64,000 nucleotides of DNA from positions 1,762,800 through 1,826,799 of the forward strand of contig NW_006767436.1 in NCBI RefSeq assembly GCF_000264995.1, in the 5' to 3' direction. Below, one piece after another: positions 57,944 through 64,000 of this stretch (positions within the stretch are counted from its first letter, which is position 1; the number at the start of each line of letters is the position of its first letter). Origin of the DNA: Punctularia strigosozonata HHB-11173 SS5 (Eukaryota; Basidiomycota; Agaricomycetes; Corticiales; Punctulariaceae). Position numbers and translations under genes: made by a program. The notes under the pieces were generated by a model, which had not been told where the DNA came from, ran no database searches, and saw only the letters and a program-made list of their open reading frames with translations.

Positions 57944-59381
57944 TCATTTGAGCTTCATGTTCTCCAAGGATGCACCTTCCTTCACAATGCTCTCTACTTC
58001 TGCGTGGATGCTGGCAAGCATGTCCTCCGTCGTCTTGCGTGGCTTCCAACCGATGCTCTTCGCATGGTCCGCTCGGCAACGGCTATTACTTCCAAGGTAC
58101 TTTGACTTGTGCGAGATATCAGCCACCGTCAAAGTATTGATCCAGATACATCCAGCTCACCCCATTGAAGTATTGTTGGATTTCTTCCTCGGTAAACGGC
58201 GTTGGCTCCGCAGTCTTTGCTTTACCCAGAGCAACTAGCGCTTCGCCTATGGCCTTACTGACATCTTTTAGCACGTGCTCTCCGTTTGCTCCGAAGTAGT
58301 AGCCATCTGTTCCATGGCCGCTATATGAAGGGTTCGCAACGACATAATCAAAGAGCACGATGTACAGGTCAGCGACTATCCTGCGGTCAGTACTGCGTCT
58401 AGCTTCGGAGTTACATGGCAATTCACCGTCGTCAATCCAAACATTCGGCCACATGTTCCTTCCTTCGCCAACCATCTGATTCAGGATAAGCATTCATGTT
58501 CATCGTATAACGCGGGAAGCCTACACCAGCAACACCGCGAGCAAGGCTTGTTTTGATGAGACTTGGGATTTGAATTGAGTGGGGGTTGGAAATGCCAGCA
58601 TCGAATAGAGGACCTGTCGCTAGGCCCCAAATAGTCGAAGGCAAGACAATGTATGCCTTCAGGAATCCTATGAGACGTCACTCAAACAGTCCGCGCAAAC
58701 CTACTGAGCAATGACACGCACCGGCCGCATCCGCGTCGAGTATCGCCAAGTCAACGTCGCGATGGATTTGTGTAGGAGCGAGCGAAGCCATCTGCAGAAC
58801 ATCGGAATCATGATAGACAATATCCGTGGAACGCTGTCCCTCCGCATTGTCACTCAGAACACCAGTTCCGGACTGAAGATATGAAGATAAGTTCAACAAG
58901 AGCACACCGCAAGAGATGATCTTGGATTTCTTACGGTATGTATCAGAATTGGGATATTGCCCGTCTTCTCATGCCGGAACTTAAGCCCGGCGAGGATGGC
59001 TTGAGCGGCACCGAGGTCATCGGCATCTGCCTATGTACGTGAAATCAGTGCACATTCGCATGATCCGATGCATGCGACTCACACACGCAAAGACTACGTC
59101 AGAGACCGTGGCAAGCTCTTGTAGAATGTGATGATCTGAGTAAGACCCCACTACCGCCTTTACCCCGAACGATTCAAATTTCTTCGCCTTCTCAGATGAA
59201 CGAGTGAGCACAGTGATTTCAAGGAAATCCCTCTGGGAGTGGTGTAGCAAGCGCGTCAGAACAGAACCTCCGATGTATCCTATAAAACATTCAGTTTTAG
59301 CGAGTCCCGCGTCATCATACACGTAGTCCGAGTGCACTACGTACCAGTTGCTCCGGTGAAAAAAATCTTCGTTAACGACAT
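57944..59381 (-). CDS. NAD(P)-binding Rossmann protein (extended/atypical SDR, NmrA/epimerase-like)
   Basis: Exons on the minus strand: 59381-59345, 59279-59083, 59030-58935, 58872-58722, 58667-58525, 58475-58427, 58375-58161, 58105-57944; 349 residues, all seven introns GT-AG and in frame. The N-terminal nucleotide loop GATGYIGG is restored across the first junction; EITVLTRSSEKAKK gives a basic residue set after the second strand, favouring NADP(H). Later landmarks: SDVVFACADADDLGAAQAIL, LIHTSGTGVLSD, YIVLPSTIWGLATGP, ARGVAGMVGEGRNMWPNVWI, DDVADLYIVLFDYV and a C-terminal IGWKPRKTTEDMLASI. The usual Y-x-x-x-K is not evident, as in many NmrA-like sensors and atypical reductases. Substrate and role are unknown; cytosolic. 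Confidence 0.88.
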
Positions 59382-60222
59382 GTCTTGTGGTGTAAGTGGT
59401 TAGCGCTTTGCTGCATGCAGAGTCATATCGCCTTATATCTGCAGGAAGATGAGCTTGGTAATGCGAGTAGTAGCTCATGACGTCATCTCTCTCTGCTTAT
59501 CAAGTATCGAATCTCTACTTATCAAGCATCGCCTTTTTTCTAACACAGCCAAAGTATTTCATTACAAACTACATTTGTACAATTTTCTTTATGATGATTT
59601 ATACTTCATCCTCAAATTGCTGTCCAAACGTGGTTTGCACTTACAATAAAAGTGTAGTAATATATCTAAATATGGTAGGTGACCTTCCATACGTAGACAT
59701 AATGTACTTCTCTATTTCAAGTAAAGATCCAATTTTGACGGGGATTTTAACAATTGGTATCGATTTTCATAAAGAAAAATGTACAAACGTAGTTTGTAAT
59801 GAAATACTCCGGCTGTGTAACTAACCCACCGCCGTTTCAAACCCTCGGAAAACTCTGCGCGTCCGCCCGTAAACGGCTGGACCGATCTATGGGCAGGCCA
59901 TCTCCACAAAGAAGCGCAAAAAAGCACATTTCTCGCTCGACACACAGGGCACCCTCGAACGTGGAAGAACACTTCCCATGCTTACTTGGGCCCTCGAGCA
60001 TAGCGCTATGTGAGACACAGTCGAGTACTATAGCTTGAATTTGTTCTTGGGGTAGTTGATCGTGCCTAGCGTTACAAGTGCAATGGAACAAGGTCGTGCG
60101 CGATAGATTGTAGGTATACTGATTAGCAAGTGCAGTAAGATACAGTGGGAGAGCTGACAAGCACCGTCAGATATGTTAAAGATGCAACAGAACGAGGGCG
60201 CACCATGCGAGAGCCATCGTGA
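59382..60222. other. Intergenic region hosting a MITE
   Basis: 841 bases between two minus-strand genes. The central third is the inverted-repeat element listed separately; the flanks are ordinary intergenic sequence with no assignable gene. Confidence 0.6.
59544..59817. mobile_element. Foldback MITE, 274 bp, with TAA target duplication
   Basis: Begins CACAGCC and ends GGCTGTG. The terminal 50 bases at each end are inverted copies with four mismatches (92% identity), and weaker complementarity continues inward (about 60%), so the whole element can fold back. It is flanked by TAA on both sides (59541-59543, 59818-59820), consistent with a 3-bp TWA target-site duplication as made by PIF/Harbinger transposases; the ends CACAGCC are not diagnostic, so the superfamily is tentative. 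It is clearly more AT-rich than its surroundings and encodes no protein. Three of the four end mismatches are G-to-A type in or next to CpG, as expected from deamination of methylated DNA. High end identity suggests a fairly recent insertion. Confidence 0.85.
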
Positions 60223-60640
60223 CTACTTTGGTATTGTCCTCAGCTAAACAACGGTCAGATCCGGAAGGTATATTGCTATCGGCGGAACTGTTACCTGCAG
60301 GCCGTGTATACCCTTGATCTCCTCCTTGAGCACGTCATTCACTAGGCGATGCTGCTTGACAATCGGTAGGCCTTTGAACGCGTCGCTCGCGATGGTAATC
60401 GCATAGAACGATCCACAACCACCTAGTATCATGAGCAGAGTAGTTCGCATAGTTGTATGTGTGCGTACCAGAAACGTCCTGAACGAGTAGCTCCGACGGC
60501 GAGAATCTATCCGTAAGCTTAGCATAGATAGTCCTTTCCCCGTCTGTCGTGAGGTCTGCAGGTGCAGAATAGCGTCTGGAAAACGACTGCCATGCTTGTG
60601 TTGAACACCGCGATCGAATAGCGCGTGCTATCGAGAACAT
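60223..60640 (-). CDS. BOL3: Mitochondrial BolA-like protein 3
   Basis: Helps deliver [4Fe-4S] clusters to mitochondrial proteins such as lipoate synthase and respiratory enzymes, together with Nfu1 and glutaredoxin 5. Exons on the minus strand: 60640-60469, 60422-60295, 60243-60223 (21 nt); 106 residues, GT-AG and in frame. An Arg/Ser-rich presequence without acidic residues (about 1-25, IARAIRSRCSTQAWQSFSRR) is followed by the BolA fold: ERTIYAKLTDRFSPSELLVQ, DVSGGCGSFYAITIASDAF, and the signature KQHRLVNDVLKEEIKGIHGL with the cluster-ligand His. The 21-nt final exon gives the ending QLRTIPK, close to the family end; reading through the intron would give a longer, non-conserved tail ending at 60244. 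Confidence 0.93.
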
Positions 60641-60805
60641 TGTAGGCAGAGGTAGACAGGCCGAGGCCTGTGTCAGACGACGGTCGATCGCGTCGCGGCG
60701 CGAGTCTGGCCGAGCTGCAAATATTCACGATGACATTGGTCACTCGCATCGTCCACCACTCTTTCCCCTGGCTTTCTTCGTTTGAACCCCTAGAGCGCGC
60801 CAGCA
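60641..60805. promoter_or_regulatory. 165-bp bidirectional promoter of BOL3 and COX15
   Basis: Two nuclear genes for mitochondrial proteins start outward from this interval. It contains an inverted CCAAT box (ATTGG, 60735-60739), the site bound by the HAP/CBC complex that controls respiratory and iron-related genes in fungi, and a CT-rich stretch toward COX15. The motif is short, so regulation by HAP is inference. Confidence 0.6.
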
Positions 60806-62406
60806 ATGCTTGCCAGGGCTGCTTGTCGGGCTTTACGGCCAGTGGAGTTGGTCGCGAGGAACACTAAGGATGCACCAATGCTCAACCTCTTCCGCCGCAA
60901 CCGCTCCTCCCTAGTCGCCACGTTCAAGCGTCCAATATCAAGAGCTGGTGTTTGGGGCAAGTCCCAAACGCCCTCTCCCCTTGCGAGACAAGATTTACGC
61001 GGCCGTATCCTTGAGCCTCGCTTCTTCTCGTCCAACGCAGCCTCCGAGGAAACAGCTCCCCCACTGGCCCCTCCGATGGTGGGCCACTGGTTGTTATTAT
61101 CCTCGACGCTCGTTTTTGCCGTCATCGTCGTAGGAGGCGTTACGCGGCTCACCGAGTCTGGTCTAAGCATCACGGAATGGCGTCCAATCACTGGTATTCT
61201 GCCCCCACTATCCGAAGATGCTTGGATGGAGGAATTCCGAAAGTACCAAGCTACCCCGGAATTCAAGATGTGAAGCTTCCTACGTTCACTACCTCTCACG
61301 AAATAGCTGAATCACTACTAGGCTCAATCATAATATCTCACTGGAGGAGTTCAAGAGCATCTTCTACATGGAATGGGGTCACCGAGTTTTGGGACGGGTG
61401 ATTGGTATCACCTTCGTCCTTCCGTTCGCCTACTTCGGTCTCCGAAAGAAACTTCCTGCCCGACTCGTGGGCCGCTTGACGTTCCTCGGGGCGCTCATCG
61501 GCGTGCAGGGTATCATAGGTTGGTACATGGTCAAGTCCGGGCTTGAAGAATCGATCATGCATACTCCCGGCGCCGTACCCAGAGTATCGCAATACCGACT
61601 GGCAGCGCACCTTGGGACAGCATTCCTGTTGTACGCGGCGATGTTTTACGAGGGTTTGGCCATTTTGTTGGATTCTCGATATGCGCATGGCGGTCCATGG
61701 AGTGGAACGAAAGAATCATGGAGACGCGTACTCGAAAACCCTCTGGTCAAGCATTTCAAGCTCGGCGCAATAGGTTTGACTTGCCTTGTGTTCCTGACTG
61801 CACTCTCTGGTGGGCTTCTTCACTCTGCAATTGGTGTCATTCTGATCCATCCCAGGTGCTTTCGTCGCTGGCCTCGATGCTGGACTGGTGTACAATGAAT
61901 TCCCTATGATGGGCAATCATATTGTACCACCGACAGATGAGCTGTTTGATCCCGCATACGCAAAATCTCCAGACCTCTCTGATCTGTGGTGGCGGAATCT
62001 CCTGGAAAATCCGACAACAGTGCAGTTTGATCATCGCGTGCTTGTGCGTCCGGTCACTAGCTTTTGAGGATGATCAGTAACGACTCTTTAGGCTATGACG
62101 ACCTATGTATGCACTGGTATTCTGTTCGCCACGACACGCAGTCCGTCGTTGCGTAAAGCCTTACCGCCGGCTACTCGGCGAATGGCATCCGTTGCGTTTG
62201 GCATGGCGAACATTCAGGTCCTGCTTGGCATCTCTACGTTGCTCTACTTGGTCCCCGTCCCGCTGGCCGCAGCCCATCAAGCGGGCAGTGTTGCCTTGTT
62301 GACGACAGTAGTGCATACACTCCTGACGCTGAGAAAGCCTGGACGTTCGGCCCATTTTTGGAGACAAGTCTGGGAGAAGGGACAAGCAGGGTCCAAAGCT
62401 CGCTAA
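60806..62406 (+). CDS. COX15: Heme A synthase, mitochondrial inner membrane
   Basis: Oxidises the C8 methyl group of heme O to make heme A for cytochrome c oxidase. Exons: 60806-61269, 61322-61809, 61856-62043, 62092-62406; 484 residues, all GT-AG and in frame. An Arg-rich, acid-poor mitochondrial presequence covers about residues 1-60. Eight hydrophobic spans follow. The four conserved heme-ligand His are visible in [26 protein letters not shown] and PLAAAHQAG. Family landmarks: [53 protein letters not shown] (rebuilt across the second intron) and [12 protein letters not shown]. The C-terminal tail is short and basic. Divergent from BOL3. Confidence 0.97.
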
Positions 62407-62882
62407 TGCCTTCTTCGCACATGTATCTCTTTTCGTCTCGTAATGACCACCTCTCACTATCCAGGCAGCTATCCTCATCGCAACTTTCGGGCCGCATTTG
62501 CCTCCCTTAATCTCGGATCATCAGTGCCCTTTCCGACTACTTTTCCACTCCACATCCTTCTTCGTGGTTGGCACGCAAGTGAATGTGTCTGCGTCTGACA
62601 ATCTTCTCCGACGAGCGGGTCGTGACGGGTGCAATACGGCTCGTAACGCACGGCAGCAAGTCATCGAATCTCAACACAGATGTATATACCAACGAGAGGT
62701 TCTTGGGTATGCGCATAGTCGTATGATAGCAGTGCGTTACATGAGTGACAAAATACAGTCTGCTGCTGGCTGCGCTACAGTCCAGAGCGACACGAAGTGA
62801 AACATTATTGGAAGCATAAAATTAGCACGATGAAAGCCGTATTCATAACCATGCTTTACCAGGAGAGTCCGCGGATGCTTGG
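62407..62882. other. Convergent 3' intergenic interval
   Basis: 476 bases between COX15 and a converging gene. Short frames only; nothing assignable. Confidence 0.6.
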
Positions 62883-64000
62883 TCAGGACGCCAAGCTCCT
62901 CCACATGCCGGAATCAGGTATCTTGCTGCGAGCTTCAAGAATTCTCAAAGCACGCTGGCGGCTCCTCTCGCCCACATACGTCCCGACGACAGTCGAACTA
63001 TCGTCTTCATAATCATCGTCATCCTCTGCGGCGAAGTCCAGGGCGCCTGGGTCGGTCTCGCGTAGACGATCCCGCTCTGCGTATGATGCCTTACGCAGTG
63101 CAGCCGAGGACGCTAAACCCTTCGAGCGCAAGGCGGGAACGAGGACCCCCGGGTGATCAGACAGAGAAGTCTTCGCCTGATAATCATACGAGGCTGCCTG
63201 TCTTCCCACTGGGCCAATCGCGATCGGCAAGGACTTGGATAAGCCCTCGTCCCTATGTACATTCCATTCTGCTTGCATGATGGTACAATCAGTATGACAA
63301 TTATTTTGAGCAGAACATACCCTCACCGTCCTGTTCGTCCAAGCTAGTATCCTCTTCCGTTTCGTCTTCATCCTGCAGACTGACGTCCGTATCCTCCTGT
63401 TCATCCACTTCTGCTATCATACTGGCGTCAGGATACCTAGCGGCTCCCCCGCGACGTCTAACGAAAGTCTGCCAGGCAAGTCCGTCGCGTTTCCATGCTG
63501 AACGATGGCTAGGTATATCGGCGGCAACTAGCCGACGAATCTCTGCCTCTCGAGGATCTAGGGGAGATTCTATGCTGTCATCACGAGAAATAGTTGTGCC
63601 AGTTGCCTGCTCCTTCGGGCTCACATCTATGCTTGATGCTGACGCGGAACGATTCTCCGAATACAGCGGCCCGGCACGGAGGCGGTCCAAAGAGGCCGGA
63701 GCAGGGAGAGAGGACGGTCGCAACGCCGATAATGATTGTGGTAATCCAAGCGCGTCTGATTGCGACCTTCTGAGTAGTTTTCTCTTCCTATGAGCTCGCG
63801 GCGAGTCGACCAGGGGTAAAGCGTCCTTGTCCACCTCCGATAAAGACGATGCAGTGTCAACGAGTCCTATACTTTCCTTGTCGTCCTTTGCCGCACCACT
63901 CTCGTCGAGTTCAAAAATCATATCTTGATGCACTATCAGCCATGCATCAGGTAAATATCGATTTCACGAACCTCCTGCATTCTTTTCCGCGTTCGCGACT
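62883..64000 (-). CDS. Hypothetical acidic/Ser-rich protein, 5' part cut by window edge
   Basis: Exons on the minus strand: from beyond 64000 to 63972, 63932-63321, 63268-62883; both introns GT-AG and in frame. At least 342 residues in view. Mostly disordered: Ser/Leu/Pro-rich (RRSQSDALGLPQSLSALRPS), then a more ordered stretch with DPREAEIRRLVAADIPSHRS and AWKRDGLAWQTFVRRRGGAA, an Asp/Glu-rich block, and a C-terminal helix region (KASYAERDRLRETDPGALDF, ERSRQRALRILEARSKIPDS). The W-x-x-x-x-x-x-W core may be a small fungal motif, but I recognise no named family. The intron phases agreeing across two junctions support a real gene. Start codon not in view. Confidence 0.7.

Overview
The window is nuclear DNA of a filamentous basidiomycete, most likely an Agaricomycete. 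The evidence is intron structure (about 121 introns modelled, nearly all 41-75 bases, in almost every gene), short intergenic distances, pyrimidine-rich sequence before several start codons, and the mix of families present. The species cannot be named from the sequence. I model 28 protein genes, two of them cut by the window edges, and one short inverted-repeat transposon. No rRNA, tRNA, CRISPR array or virus-like element was found. Exon coordinates come from reading splice sites and reading frames by eye. Where the frame closes exactly and the protein matches a family motif across the junction, I trust them.

Layout. 1-16.8 kb: a secreted/membrane TAP-like peptidase (cut), an alpha/beta hydrolase, UXS1 (UDP-xylose synthesis) divergent from ENP1 (ribosome biogenesis), a coiled-coil protein, an FlbA/Sst2-type RGS regulator, a MAPR-type cytochrome b5-fold protein and a hypothetical. 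18-30 kb: NUP120 (nuclear pore), a Zn2Cys6 transcription factor, a zinc alcohol dehydrogenase and a vacuolar-type Ca2+/H+ exchanger. 30-41 kb: a 1,234-residue prion-like RGG protein, an EF-hand MscS channel, a Lys/Ala-rich coiled-coil protein and an unnamed conserved protein. 42-57 kb: GPC1, a Ser/Pro-rich protein, an EFM6-like methyltransferase, PRE5 (20S proteasome alpha 6), a short-form RNase Z, a THO complex subunit 7 homologue divergent from VTC1, and a PAF-acetylhydrolase. 57-64 kb: an NAD(P)-binding Rossmann protein, a 274-bp foldback MITE, BOL3 divergent from COX15, and a cut hypothetical gene.

Most genes are housekeeping and no operon-like pathway cluster is evident. Functional neighbours that may matter are two Ca2+-linked membrane proteins (CAX exchanger and EF-hand MscS channel) about 5 kb apart, two phosphatidylcholine-related enzymes (GPC1 and PAF-AH), and the mitochondrial pair BOL3/COX15 sharing a 165-base promoter.

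The most unusual signal is in gene architecture. Five introns appear to use GC-AG borders, the exchanger gene has a 13-nt micro-exon, and PRE5 has a first coding exon consisting only of ATG. I saw no convincing undescribed multi-gene system.
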